Shown here: piece by piece, positions 13,701 to 28,700 of the stretch
Layout: every line of letters starts with the position of its first letter
Position numbering within the stretch: the first letter of the stretch is position 1
Assembly: GCF_910592395.1 (NCBI RefSeq)
Contig: NC_088315.1
Span: 2,794,501 to 2,858,500, forward strand
From: Lineus longissimus
Taxonomy: Eukaryota; Nemertea; Pilidiophora; Heteronemertea; Lineidae
Direction of reading: 5' to 3'
DNA: 64,000 nt
Notes under the pieces: generated by a model
The model's input: only the letters and a program-made list of their open reading frames with translations
Database searches by the model: none
Told to the model about the DNA's origin: nothing
Made by a program: the position numbers and the translations under genes

Positions 13701-16700
13701 CACTAATGGACCTAGCCTTCGAAGGGTTGAAGTGGGTGCTCAGAGCATCTTTGTACACCTGAACTTGGCACATCCATGCAGTACAAACAGGCGAAGACAT
13801 TTTCCCCAGATATTGACCTGCTCGGAATAACTACAGGGACTAATAACTGACATAATCAATAGGCGATCGGACGAATTAATATCGAGAATTACAAGATTCT
13901 ATTGATATTTACTCCGACTGATTGGGAAGGACATGGGTCTGTGATTGGCTGCAGCAATGTCAGCATGCTAGAAACCGCATCGATCAGGTGGAGATCCAGG
14001 ATTCATACAATAAAGTAGAGTTCGATTTCAAAGATATGTTCAAAATTCCACAGCCATGCATATTCAAAGACATTTTTCGAAATAGAAGAGGGCGCGGGGA
14101 TGCTGAGGAACACGTGATACACATGATACACGTAGGTCACCTCGAACTACTGGCTCACAGAAAATGTTACAGCAGTCTGTGAAACGGTGTAGACCAGCAG
14201 GCAGTGGCGTTGCAGCGATTTGTGACACGCATTAGATTAACGCAATTACGTTTCCACAGCAACGAGATATCATTACGTTAATGTTGAGAGAAAACAGAAT
14301 TTGCTAAAATAGCCTCATGGTGTTTACTGCCATTTCAATTAATTAATAAAAATATGGTCACATTATGCCATTCTCACCTCGTGCAGAGCTAAGGGATTAT
14401 CTCCAATGTGCAGAAATTCGATGTTACGAATATCAACAAAATATCAAAAGAGTCCTTATCGCAGCATTTTGCCACAAAAAACAGGGTAATACGAAATGGT
14501 ATTGCTGATTCTGCATCACTGGGCATGGAGAGTGCGGGAAGATGTTGCAAAAAGCAGGGTCACCAACGGGAGAAAGTGGTAGGAGGAGGGAATGACAGAC
14601 ATCGCCTGCCAATTACGCTACTAACACACCCACAACATGACGACTACATTTATGATGACTTGATACACATGCAACTGGTACGCATCAATACTCACAGAAA
14701 CGAACTGACCTCGATGTCTACATCCAGTAGCTACTTGCACACTGAGTACAAACGGATCTGAAACTTGCTTTTGCCACTTAATCGTATCTTGAACACATAT
14801 CTATTACATTGCAAATATCGGACTTCAATAGGCGCAAAAATCCGCCCGGAGCGGTGACAAAGTAAAACTCGCATTTCAAATCAATAAAATTGCATATTTG
14901 TAAACAAAACATCGTCTGCTTGACATAACTATACACACCCAATACCATTTATAAGCCAGGAGTTCAACTTTTTACCGCATAACTGTACGATCGCATTGCC
15001 GATGTATTAAGTCCTGCCTCGGGCGCACACTGAGAATAGTGTTAGAAAAATCTTTACGGATCTTTCCAGCCTGTGTTGGCATGGTAACAACACCAAGCAC
15101 AGGTTTGAAGCTGTGGAAGTCTATTTCTGATGACTAGGCATAATGATTATTCAGGCAATGTACATTATCATAATATTGCCCTAAAATGTATCAACGCATC
15201 CATTCTTGTGGAATCAAGTTCAAGACGTGGATGCTACTGATCAAGTCCATGTAGGAGAAGTGAACCCTTTCACTGCCTGCCCCTGGTAGCACCGTGCATG
15301 AAATATGCTACAGAATGATTTCAATTCCCTAGGGTCTTCATCCGACAACTCAGGCTTCTTCTTATGTTAATTACCACTCACACCACACTAAACCCAATTA
15401 GGAACCAATCAAGTGTGAGCTGAGGAAAGGTGAGTCAACGTAATTATTGATTATGAATTAAGGAAAAGTATTCAATGCTGATCAAAACAAAGTTGTATGT
15501 ATGTTCTTGAGCCTTTATTTTCGCAACCAGGATTCAAATCCTGGAGTACAATTGTGCAAAAGGAACCAATGTTTTTTAGTCGGAAACAGCCATACCATGA
15601 AAAGATGAAATCTGAAACTTTTAAGCAATGAAGGCTTTAACTTGGAAAAAACCGTAATAGAACAGAGTATTTTACATCCTAACTCCTCACATAAATACTA
15701 TGTAGTGTACTGCTGGTGGCTGTTTTGATCATCCAGCACTTCGACCAAGAGCGCGGTCCCTGGAGATCTAGAAAACTTGCTACGTGACAAATGACAATAC
15801 AGAACATGAGAAAATATCACTTGTACATCGTATGATATGACATCCAAATAATCATACATTCCCATGCGAGGGACAGATAAACATTGCCTAATCTGCTGAA
15901 GGTCTTGCTGGGGACTGTTTTTCCAGCTAGGGTGACGAGTGGTATCATATGAACAGTCCTCGATGTCAAAATGTACCATTTAATACCTCCCCAATGATTA
16001 CAGCTCAACAGTGCATGAGAGTCGCGAGATTTTTGCCTTTTTTTCCCCCAGAACAGCAGCCATCATGAATAGTTTCCATTTTGCAAACGGAGGGGGAAAC
16101 TGGAGTGAGTCAGCTGGAACTCTCTTCCGTTTTCCACTGGGGGTGATGGCTCTATTCAGTAGAAGACCCAGTATACAAATGCACGTCACAAACATTTCCG
16201 AGACTGCACTTGGCCAAACGACAGGGTGCTCACTGAAGAAGCAGATATAGTATATTACCTAGCCAAAGGGTCGAAATAATAACGGTAATAAGTGAATGCC
16301 ACCGACACAACGGAACCAACTAATCACGGAAGCAGCCCGTGGCTATGGAGCAAATAAGGAGCATCTCAGTTTGATGTCGATTGCGCTCGGTTCTTTGGAA
16401 ATGCTCCCGGGCTTATTGTAAGGTCATGAGATTGGTGTAAGCAAGACCTTGTTTGCTAATCAATGTCATGTTCAGGGGAAATGCAACATGGGCAACTCTG
16501 TTCAAAGACTGAGGCTGTTTTGCAAGTTTCACAGCAAAATAACTCATCCCAAAATGCAATCCACCTTTAATAAGAAAGATTTAAGGCAGTGGTGGAGTCT
16601 AGTGGAGTTTAGTGAAACCATACCACAACAATTGGAGAAACCAAGATGTGAGCTGCTGTCTGCAAGAATGGCAGCACAATTTCCCAACTTGTTGCCATCA

Positions 16701-19700
16701 TATATCACTCAATTTAACCTAAAGTTACCATTAGGAATTTAAGTCGAGATCGATCCTATTCGACAGAATCTGCCTCTCCTGGGTAACGTCAGAGGAATTG
16801 TGCATTCGTATCTTTTAATCCTTTTTAATTTGTTAAACATGAAATAAACATGAGCAACGAAGCATCAATTCCTCTGGGAGGTTTTAACTTTCACAAATGA
16901 ACTCAAATTGTTGAGTTCGGTGCTCAAGTGTCTCAAGTGAAAGATTGGATTTTGTTGCAATCTAATTTGAAGGATAGCAGTGTTCTTCACCTTCATCCAA
17001 GAGCAGTATGAACATAGCAATACCTGAAAGTACTGTATAATTCGAGGAAAGCTGGACCCTGACCAAACGCACCTCTTCCCTAGCCATATTTGCCTAACCG
17101 TATTATTCTCAAACCCCGACATCCATTACTCCAGTATGTCTCTTTCTTATTGATTCGATCGATGCCTGCATTGCTTATCATCCACGAGTTCCCAAATCAA
17201 ATCGTCTTGTACCATTAGACTGACAACATGAAAATCGCTTTTTCTTATTGCGTCCTGGTTTGGTCTGTGAATGGAATCGTGATTTTACGGATGGATGATT
17301 GGTTAATACTGTTTTTCTTGGTATGGTATTGACAATCATGCTGAGAAAATTGGAAATACTGCTGATCTAATAGATTTTTGGGCCTCATATTACCACAGCT
17401 TGTCACATACATGGAGGCCAAGGCCTTCCTATGCATTTGCTCATGTCAGCAGGTTTTGGCCCGAGTTGAAAACCTCAAGTTTACCGCCAGATTAGTCTCC
17501 ATTTTCAATGTTCTAATCACAGCCAATTCCTATGTCAAATCCCAGATCGTGTTTAACAAATGTATCATGGGAATGACAGGAGCCCTTAGGAAGGACGACT
17601 TGATTTGATTTGGCAAATTGAAATTGTGTTGAACGAATTCACTTGCAGGGCATTTACTAAATTGAATTCATCCAGGGATACATGTTCGCTCAATGTGACT
17701 TGGTTGGGATTTCTAGAAAATGCACTCAGTTTTCATTTCATTTTTCAACTTGGCGCCTTATAATTCTCTCAAACTAGCTCATTATTTCTCAGTATGATCA
17801 GACAAGATATGTATGAATCGTATTAGTCAATCATTTGCTGCAACAGCATGATTATTGGAGCCACGAGAGAACCAGAATGATCATTTGGCGCCAATTGCAA
17901 GCGTGGCATCCTTAAGTTGGTCCACTGGGACCGATGCTACTCGCTATAAACTGTGAGATAAGATATCAGAATAATGAACTGATTTACTCGCCCTTCCCAA
18001 ATAAAATATTCTAGCACATTTGTCGCTGGTGGAAACAGCCAAGCTGTAATTTTAAATTCGCATTCAACAGTTTCAACTGCTCATAGAATTATCCCTATAC
18101 TCGGTCTCAACTGTCAATTAGACCTAATCCTATCACAAAGAGATTGACGCTAGTCTGACAGATCCCATCCAAAAAGAACACACTACAAATTGCTCGAGAT
18201 GGCATTTGAAGGTTTCTGAGCAATTTTATTTTTTTTCAAAAAATAGCCGGCTTGTCTTGGATTGGAAGATCCTATTGATATCGTATGGAATGTCACACTT
18301 GTTTTAAAGATGGGAGTATCAGCAATTACAGCATGCCGAAATCAATAGTATTCCCATGGACATGCTGGGGGGAATCTAGCTTTCAATTTTAAAGCTGTTT
18401 TCAATTGAGTTGGAACACACAATGATACAAGTAGTCATCACATTTAGTTACATGGTTTATGAGAGTTAGTACAGCGAGAAAAAAAACATGATTAAGAAAT
18501 TGGATGCACATTTTTTGCTAAATGAAATGAGCAATCCAGTATAAATCATACAAATTTATGCATATTGTTACGATATGCAAACATGCCCAATCGGTCACCC
18601 ATGTCCATGTGTGTGCACAGGCATGGCCGTAAATTCCATCGTGCTTGTTTTTGTCTAATCGGGCGCTGAGTGATGAATTAATATCTCCAGCATAGAATTG
18701 ATTAGAATGCGTCACAGGTTTGGAATGGCGACATAGTAAATTGATGGACACCGAGTGTTGGGTATAGGTTAGTGGATTTCGAGTCATGCACTGGTCGTGC
18801 ATTCACCAGATCGATGAGGTAATCAGGTAGTCTTGTGCAGGTGGACAATTCGACATAATACAATGCTACCACGGTAATAATAAAGTTTTGATTGGATTTC
18901 TTCCAAAGTTATACCCCAGCTTAAGATGTGGGATTATAAAAGTAAGAAATAAGAGATGGGATTGCAGAAATTACACCATTTTTTAAAAGATTATCCCTAG
19001 ACACAACATTTCATCCTATCCGAAACCTGCACCAACTATATGAACAGAATCTATAGATGACTTATACGGCCTGTATGTGTCACTATAGCCCCCATGCACA
19101 TCCTAACACTTGATACAATTTCGCCTGCTGACCCACTATACATAAGACCCAAAGTCATTTTGTAACCAGCATACTGGGTTTAGTGAAAGCAGCACAATCT
19201 TGCCTTCCTGGGAAGAATAGCGATCTATAGACTCCCTTTAAGGCAGGTATGTTTGATATGTCGACAATGTACACAGCATGCTATCCTTTCCTTCCTTTCA
19301 CAAGCTAAAAGATCAAAGGAGCCTTTTTTCAAAACCTCTCAGAGTATGTCAATATATGGAGGTCTACCATTAGAGTCACACACATAGATAATGCAATTGA
19401 GCGCAAGAGAGTACTATGTAGAGAACACTCTGGTTTCTTTGAAATAGTTTGTTTTTCACAAAAAGGCAACAGGGTACAGGAATGGAAACAGAATATTGTT
19501 AACCGCAAGGCTGCGAACCCCACCAGCTTGGAAATTTCTTATGCAAGTTCATCATCAGCATGAGGCTGAAAATTTCATGGATTGATTAAGTTCATATTGT
19601 GTTCCGATTTGTTAGGCATTGATCTGAAAACTTAAATAGCTAGATTATTATTGATGACAACGGACACCTCATCATTACAAACATGAGAATGTCGAAATGC

Positions 19701-22700
19701 TCAGTATGGTAATTTATCAAAAGCTCATAATCAATTTGCACCACCCGTTGATAGCAAAATAATTCACCATGCAAGGACCATGAACAAAGGTCCTCACAAT
19801 ACTGTTCACATTATCACAGTTATAATATGTTCTATTTCATATTTTTCAATTTACATAGCACTTTTATAATCTATGTTTTTCAAAGTGTTATTTTTTACTT
19901 AGTTATAGAGTGCAGCGACACATTACATTGCTGAAGGATCCCATGAGTGCTTTATGTTAGGTGTGAATGTACAAGGCCTGGGGACCATCTCCTCAACGAT
20001 TGTGTGGGGATGTCACCTACGATTCCAAACGTGAATACGAATACAGTGGAACCTCCCTTAGCAGACACCTCTCTATTAGGGACAACCTCTCTATTAAGGA
20101 CACTAGTTTTAGTCCCAAATTGGTACTTTCCATTCAATTTGACCTCTCTAATCAGAACACCTCTCTATTAAGGACAGCATTTGTCAGTCCCGTGGGTGTA
20201 CTTAATAGAGAGGTTCTACTGTTTTTCTGTTTACAACTTTAAAGTACCATCTCGCAACTACAATGTAAGATATCATGCTCAAAGTATAAGGACAACACTG
20301 ACATGCATACAATACAACAATGATACCAACCATTCCGATTGACACTCTTTCTGATACGACGACTTCAACACCTTGGTTTCGGGTACTTTCCACCCATCTA
20401 TCAACACGTTAGAATCCATCGTAGATTTCTGCATATCTTCAACCTCGACCCCAGAATCTGATTTCAACGTTATAAAAGAATCGCTACTCGCCATAGCATC
20501 ACCACTGTTATGACTCGCTGTCGATGTACGTCGAGAATTCAAAGAACTTGCCAAAATAGTTCCTTTGATGTCGACAGTTTGTATCCTTTCCCTTAATTTT
20601 TCCAACTCGCCCTTGATTTTATCCCCCTGGTCGAGTATCCTTCCAACAAGATTCGCATCCCAACTATCCGTCAATAACTTTGTCTCCTCATTTATATCAT
20701 CACTATCAGCAGGTGATAAAACATCCTCTCCTTTCCTGCATTGCTCATTTGAACCCTTCATAAGTTTTGACCCCTCATCTTTCGAACCTTTCCGACTCCC
20801 CGGCCCGACAGGTTTAAACTTTTCCCCCGTCACACTATCAATCCCAGCATTCTTCAAAATATTGTTAATTTTCTCGTCCATTTTTCCAAAGTCTAATTTC
20901 TCTCCGTTATAAACCGGCATCCTGCTAATATCACCCATTAACTTCAAATTCAAAGTACCGTCATTTTTCACCGGACTTTGCCCATTTTGTATATCACCTT
21001 TTCCATTTTCAACTATGACCTTGACCTTGTGTTTTTCACCCAACCCTGGGCTTTTCTCCTCATCATTGATGCATCCACCGTTATCAATGCCACATTTTAC
21101 AGTTGTCTTCAAGTTAAGCTGTACTCCCTTTTTGTCCATGAGGCCTTTGGCGTCGTCCCTGCCCCCATCGAGCATGATCTCGATAGGAATGTCAGATTCC
21201 TCCGTCATTTTGTTCACCCTGACCAATATCGGGTAGAACCTGGCTACGGTAGTTACCAGAAGTCAAAAGCCCCCAAGATGCCAAGTGGTTTCCATGGTGG
21301 TTTCCATAAAGCAAAGTCTGGTTACCATAAATGTTCCAAAAGTGACATTTTTGATTCTCAAAACTAGAACATGTTGAAAGCACTATTTAAACTGAGTAAT
21401 AGTAGTCCACATTAATTTAATACATTGTAGAGTTCTCAGTGTCCACAATCCAAGATGGAAATTCAATTCTGTAAATCTGTGATAAACTCAGGATCCTATA
21501 GGTCCTTCTGATCATCAGCCACTGATGATAGATGTTTTCTGTCTCACTGGGTAGAATATTTGTCAATGATTAGGATTGGCCAGTCATGATATCCTTTATA
21601 TCCAAAGATAGAATGCCCGGAGAGACGAGACAAGATGGAAACCTTCAACATCATCAACATCATCAATCACAAGCAGCCAAAAAAGTGAACAAAATGGTCC
21701 AAATGTGCAGTTGAGCCGATAACTACCACAGTTATATCAAGAAATGATGTTTGCATCTACGAAACTGATCTAAATGCACTACTGAACATCCCTGAGAGAT
21801 CGTCTTTTGCAGGAAGTCATCGAAGACAAAGATGCCAATACAGTGTATCAAGATCACGAAGATGCCAATATATAGCAGCGTATCAAGATTGATGAAATCA
21901 TGGCTCTGGTTAAGACAGATTATGTTCCATGCTCAAAACATCCAATCAGTTGCCAACCGCAAGTCAAAAGTTCAACCAATCACATGAAAAATTAGACCTG
22001 GCTCTACTAGATGACATTTTGCTCTGAGCTGTTTTTGCTGGAATGACATTTAAACTCCCTTTGAGGGACAGGCCATGGAGATGTGTTTGAAATGTATGTG
22101 ATTGCATGTGACAATGCAGGTATAAGCCTATGGTCAAAACTGTACCAGAAACTTTTACGAATTCTGGTGATAACTGAGAGCTGGCAAACCTGATAGAAAG
22201 GTATACATAAGTTCAAATAGTTGATAGAACAAAACAACGGATTCTGAAATATTCCAAAATTGACACAAGAAATCTCCAACAAACGTAATGTGATAACACA
22301 AATGCTAGCACTCAAATGATCGATGCTGAAATATTTCCGGTGCTAAGTAACTGTATGATTAATGTTGCATGGGGCAACTACTCCCAATCGCTGGAAGATT
22401 CTAATCCTGGTCGACAAGGAATTATGGGGAATTACTCTGTCAATTTCTTGCTGCTTCAGACGAGATATGTGTATTTCACAATCACGTATCCAAATGTTGT
22501 ATTTGTGTGTGTAATCAACTTGAGAGCATGACTAAGAGAAAATCCTCCCGTGAGATGATTATTATGGATCTAACATTCAAGTCTGGTGACAAATCTGCAG
22601 CACAAGACCTTGAAAGAACATTTTGCCTCCCCCTTCAGAATAACAAGCCCAAAGAGAGACACCGAATGTACTTCTTTCTTCAATATCTCCACACCTATCA

Positions 22701-25700
22701 TTTCACCGGCATGGAATTTCAATTAAGTTACCCGAAAGAAGTGTATATCCATTGCTTTCCCTCAAGTCAATGAATGGATTGTAAAGCAAGGAAACATCAC
22801 TTTTGCACCAAACTAAAAGGATTCTATATCATGTCTATCAGCATGATTGAAAGCAGAGGTCTTCAAGTGAAGTGCCTCCCTGCAGCAGCGTTGGCGGTAC
22901 TGACATCAGAGCACTGCTTCCGAGATAGCTTTGTACAACGAACACACTGGAATACTCCCCAGCTGGCATCATCTAAACAAGCTTCAGGCTGGTTCTTTAT
23001 CTCTTCCACGAAAACTTAATTAACACGTATGTCTAGATAAAGCACCTCAGAATCAGATACAGCAGAGAAATGTCATGGAATAGTTTCCAAAAATTGCTTC
23101 AAAACTATCCGAAGTTGACAGATTTCGAGAGACTCAATTAGCATTAGCATCAAACATGACTACATGATGCACATTTCCAACGAAAAAAGAGATGCACTTT
23201 CAAACAAGAGTATTGCAAGCTACCAAAACTTTATGCTACACATATTGAAACATGCTAATCCTCTCATAGCCATCCACTGAATATAGCCTCGAGAGAAGAG
23301 CTTGCGTTCAAAGCTTTTCTGAGTAGCGCCTATTGATCAATGCCACGAAGTTGACCAAGTTTGAAAAAATTCCAAGCATGCAGCCGACAAGTCAGAAAGT
23401 TTCATAGCCAATGAGTTACAAAACTTATGAAGTATCCACTGCATGAAATAATAAACATTAAAATAGTCACTGACATGACGGGATCCGATCACACGATGTT
23501 GTCACATCAGGGTACAACTGCAACATGTTTCGTGCAAGTTCACTGCCCATGGAGAAATCGGCATTGCTTGCCTCATTGGTTATTTTGGATGAGTCAGTTT
23601 CATCACAGACCCATACATCACAGTGTAGATGTGATTAAAAAAGGTAGAGTTCCAGCTTTCTCAAATATTCCCACGTTGTTGCAAAAACGTTTCATTCATG
23701 AATGGAAATGATACTCATTAACGGAATAAAGCCTGATTTCATCAAAATAACTGCTGATGTAGATTACGAGGACTCCACAGGTGGCGCCATATGTCATTAT
23801 CATGACGTGATCGTAAAATTACTAAATCGTTCAAGATCCCATGAAGATAGCACATAACGAGAGCATATCACTCTGCTCATTATAATGATACAAATAAGAT
23901 TTGCAGAGTCTGAATACAGCTCAGTCCATCAGTAACATTGCCTACAACATGCAACATAAGACATTCCACTTCAAAAAGTTATATGTAGCCTGTATCATAC
24001 ACATCCTGAATGTGATTCAAGGATCCAAGCTTAGAATTTTCTGCATGGAGAAGCATCTGAAATACACTGAAGTTGCCATTGCGTGACACACATTTTACTT
24101 ATGACCGTCACTGTAAGTCTAACCCAGGAAACAAATAATATTGTGATGATTAATTAATGCGGTCGGAAGTGAAGACGTGTGGATTGGACGTTGTGGTAGA
24201 GAAAATATTACCTCATTGTGAACGTGATATTGTAATGGCTTCATGTCTGTCTTGGTTCGATGAGAGTAATATTGTATGATCAATGACATAAGCCAATGTC
24301 AACAATTTCACTAGTTAACACAAGGGCTCATTTGTCAGTCTTGGTTTGATGAACATAATATCATGTGATCAATTATCAGCCAATGCTGGCACTGCTTGTT
24401 TCAAAATGAACTCAGCTCAGAACACCAACACGATAGAGTCATGGACACGTACACATAGTCTTTGACGTAATCTATCACCAACTCTATCTCCCCTTCCCTG
24501 TGATTGTTACAGCACGTCCTAATAAATTACAATGGAATTAGTAAATCCATCATTCGGGTCAATATTACATTAAATAATTCACTGACATGAGCGTTTTGGT
24601 GAGTCAGGCTAATCTGCACTCATTGGAGAGGCTTTAAAAATTACATACAATACTTCAGTTCGTTGCAGCGTAGCGGTTAAAAACAGAGCTTCATGTCGAT
24701 AAAAGGCTGAATTTATATGGTCTACATGAATTTGGGGAGTTCAATATCCAACAAAGGTAACATCACAATCCTAGAGAAGTCTTAGAATGCAAAAAATCCA
24801 CACCAGAAACCTTCAAGCAAATCTCTAAACAAACTCCTATAACCATCTCTGATAGAAATCCAGAATCTTTCTTCAAACTTGCATCACAAAAAAATCGAGA
24901 AGGAAACTTCAAGTGAACTCCAATATCCTGAAGATGGCCAGAGGAACAGCAGGATAAAACCAACAAATGCAAGTTCCAACTATAACAGATGTGTCTATAG
25001 CCTTCCAGATACAGAACCAACCAAGAAGCTATATCTCCAGGGCAATTGAACTTTACGATCGCAGAAGTGATATTGTCACAAGAACCAATCTGATGATGAA
25101 GAAGTCAGAAATTTATAAGCAAAGATGTGCAACTGTAATTGGAGATTTAAGCAAATAGGTCTCCACCAGTTTCTCCTGCACAAGGTACCTGAGACTGAAC
25201 CCCATGTATCCAGGATGTACAAGAAAAAAACTGACAAATCTCTCACCACTATGACTATTTTGTGATCTGCAGTTTGAAAGATATCCACAAATCTTTCTGC
25301 AAAATCTGTTTATCGTGAAGAAATCTGGAACGAATAGTGCTACAAGTGGAAAAGAATGAATGCTAGTTTCCACAGCTGCGTATTGCCCTCAAGATGCATA
25401 ATCAAAAGTGCAGAAGCTATATTTCTTGTGCAACTGAACTTTGCGATTGCAGGACTGATATTGTCAGAAGAACGCAATTGATGATGGGGTCTGAAATTTA
25501 CAAGCAAAGATTGTGAAACCGTAACTGGGGACGCGCTGATGTCTTAACCAGTTCCAAATGCAGCACTCTTGGGATGGTCATCTATATAACTCGATGTCGT
25601 AGGCGGGAAATATATTGCGGATAAATTCTACTGAGAATAACGTAAAAAGTTGAAATCAATGAAAAATGAACTATCTAGTTAAATCATATGAGGTTATCTT

Positions 25701-28700
25701 GGGTGATTAATCTCGCCTGAACAACGCTAATATGAGGGAAACAAATGGCTATGTTATCTTCACTAATTTTTGTAGACTGTTGGTGAATGTGGCTGCGCAA
25801 ATTCATAGCAATGAGTGCATGTGGATCGATGTCATAACCTGTGCATGCACACAGAGCTGACAACTTTAAGCAACCATTTCAGCTCATCTATTAGATAACT
25901 TCCAAGGGCCATGGAGACTGTAATAGCAACTTACTATTGACGTTAGAGCCCAATTATCACAGTGACAAATAGCCCGAGAAACTTTCATTACGAAACGATA
26001 CCTAATGAAAGCCATCTCTGTGATCTTTGCAATCTTAGTCGCGATTGATTCTATGTTAAACATAGTAACAACTTCGCTAACACTACTCAGCTAATACATG
26101 TTTGTTCCTTTCTTGTAAAATCACTGAGAAGAAACGTGGACTTAATTAATCTCAGATCGATCTCGTGCTTTGAGCAACGTCGCATCCTGCATTGTGGGAT
26201 TGCATTTGCCTTGAGTAAAGGCGTTAGTTTGTGTGAGGCTCACATTTCCCTGGAAATTAAATGAGGAGGAGTGTATAGGGTTACAGTGTCTTAAGTCGTG
26301 GTTAGTTAGTCCAACATTGTGGGTTGTCTCTGACAGGTACTGTTTTTTATGAGATTACTCTTTGCCTCAAAGAGTTTGTATACATACATTGTAAGTGTGC
26401 TTCAGACATGGTCCACTGAAACCCAGGCACAAGCAACACTAATTTGGAGTGAAACGATACAATGCTGACAGCAATCTTATCGGCTGTCACGCTAATACCA
26501 AGCATGATTAATTTGCATGGGAAATGATCAGCTATTGTGACAGTAATGGGATATGGGAGAGTATGACAGGATAAGAGAGCTAGACTGTACCAATTCTGGT
26601 AATGGTAGATGTGAACAATATAGATTTGTGTCAAAACCACTGGGTTTACCTGACATAACACCCGGCTTTCATTGATTGCATAGAACATAGCACATACCAC
26701 ATTCCCGGATTATAACACCTGAAGACTATTATAAAACACAGCCTGTTCTGATTACCTAATCCTCAAAACCTGACTACCTTCGAAAGAACATTCCAAAGCT
26801 TCTGAACAATGAAGTACAGAATATGACTTCAGAATTCTCCTTTTGAAAAGATCCTTTCAAATTCAGATAGGGAAACCATGTCAGTTACTCTCTTTCTGAA
26901 GATCATGTCTTCCACCCACCTGTTCCTAAGATGGCAGCAGTTTCAATTCAACTTGATCGAAACTCCAAGTGCATCTTAACACTTAATCCTACACAGAATT
27001 AACAACAATTCTGTCTGAAATTGACTTGATTCCACCAGAAAATCACGTCACATCATGCAGCAAACTGAATCAGTTTCAAGCCCTGATGGGCACGTTTGGA
27101 GGTGCATCTACACAAACAAACCTACACAGAAATAACCACAATTGGGAATAAGATCAACTCGAATCGTCCACAAATGCATCTCCGCACTAAGTCTACACAG
27201 AATCAACACATTTTCGCGACTGACATTCGACTTCTAATTAGCCACCCTTGAAATTCACGGCACGTTGTGTAGGAATCACAGGTGATCTTACTACGCAGTG
27301 TCTTTACACTGTCTGTTCGTCCTTGAGAATATGGCACACGGCATGGTAGCGTAAACATTAATGTCCTCCGGTTCGCTAATCTGGAATCTTGTTATAGCAG
27401 GGACTTCCGGCATTTTCCTGGGAGATGGTAGAAATTAAATCAGGAAGGGACAGTCGTACAATGGGTGGGGGAAGTCAAAAGCGCTTAAGTTTTCCTTAAT
27501 TGCTGAATATGGGATCTGAGTCAAAGCTGGGGCCTCAGCGGTTACAGCGATCTTAATACAACTTCCAACTCTGACAGTTGGAGGGGGAAGGGAAACTACT
27601 AGCGACTGACAGCCCACATTGGGTATCGCCATGCAGAGAGAGAAGCGGAAAGCGTTTGCGAAGTATTCTTGTTACAAACAAAACCTATCACTATACCAAT
27701 TGGCCATCGGAGAGGTACAGATGGAAAGACCTGCCACCCTAATTGATTGATCAGTGACCTTGGGGCTGATCTCGCCTTTACAGAATTGGTTCATGGGGAA
27801 CTGTTCAACCGTGATGATACCTTGGAGGATGGTTAGGGAGCCTCACAGTCACGTAGACCAACTGTTAATATCTTTCTTTCACATGTGGACTTAGTGTGAC
27901 ACTAGAGTGGTTCAGAATACAAATTTCAAAACTGACATAAGGAACAAGAGAGGCAATACAATCATAAAGACCAACTGGAAATTGTCACTTGCGCCTGTCT
28001 TCGATGTCAGTAGCTCGAGCACTCAGCTTAAGGAAGAGGAATTTCAAAATCAACCTGTAGGGAATTGAGCAGCGCATTCTCAGTTGGGAAATCACTTCCT
28101 CACAAATGTCGTACAAAACAGTCACAAAACGGAGCTTTTTGCTTCGAGTCAGTTTCTATTCTAGACCTGGCGATTTCTTTTGGTTCTGAAATGTGTCCCA
28201 GACAAAAAAATCACTAAAACGCAAGGTTATCGAGTTTATTCGACAAGCATGAGACAACCATAGGCAACGTCTTACAAATGTAAAAAGACTCTTGCTTCCA
28301 CCGAACAAATTGCCGTCAGCAGCAAATCCCTGGATCAAACTTCTGCACAAAAGACTTAATGGACTTTGTTGTTTTTTTGTCAGCAAACCTCTCTATTTTA
28401 AAACACAGAGTACCTTTGGTGCTTCCAGGCTTGGATTTCAGTGTCTGTTCAAGGTATCCAAATACTGTTACAATCATCTTTGAATACAATGCCAGCAATG
28501 TTGTTCGAAAATGAATCCACCCTAAGGAACAAAGTGACTCGACAATAGGGCCTACATCTCAACCAAGACTTTGTCACCAACTACATGTAGAATGAAAATG
28601 ACCTTATCAGCCAACTCCAATGGAAATGGTAGGGTCTGCCTCAATGATGAACACGTTCCATGTAATGCCATTATAAGGATGAAAAAAGCTGTAATCCTTT

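Noticed and set aside
15528-15552. T-arm-like stem CCAGGATTCAAATCCTGG
   Set aside because: A neat small palindrome, but there is no A-box or other tRNA part nearby.
20565-21367. Plus-strand open frames opposite the 20.3-21.2 kb exon
   Set aside because: They are shorter, antisense to the better-supported minus frame, and their composition (Ser/Phe/Pro-rich complement of Lys/Glu/Gly codons) is what a shadow frame gives.
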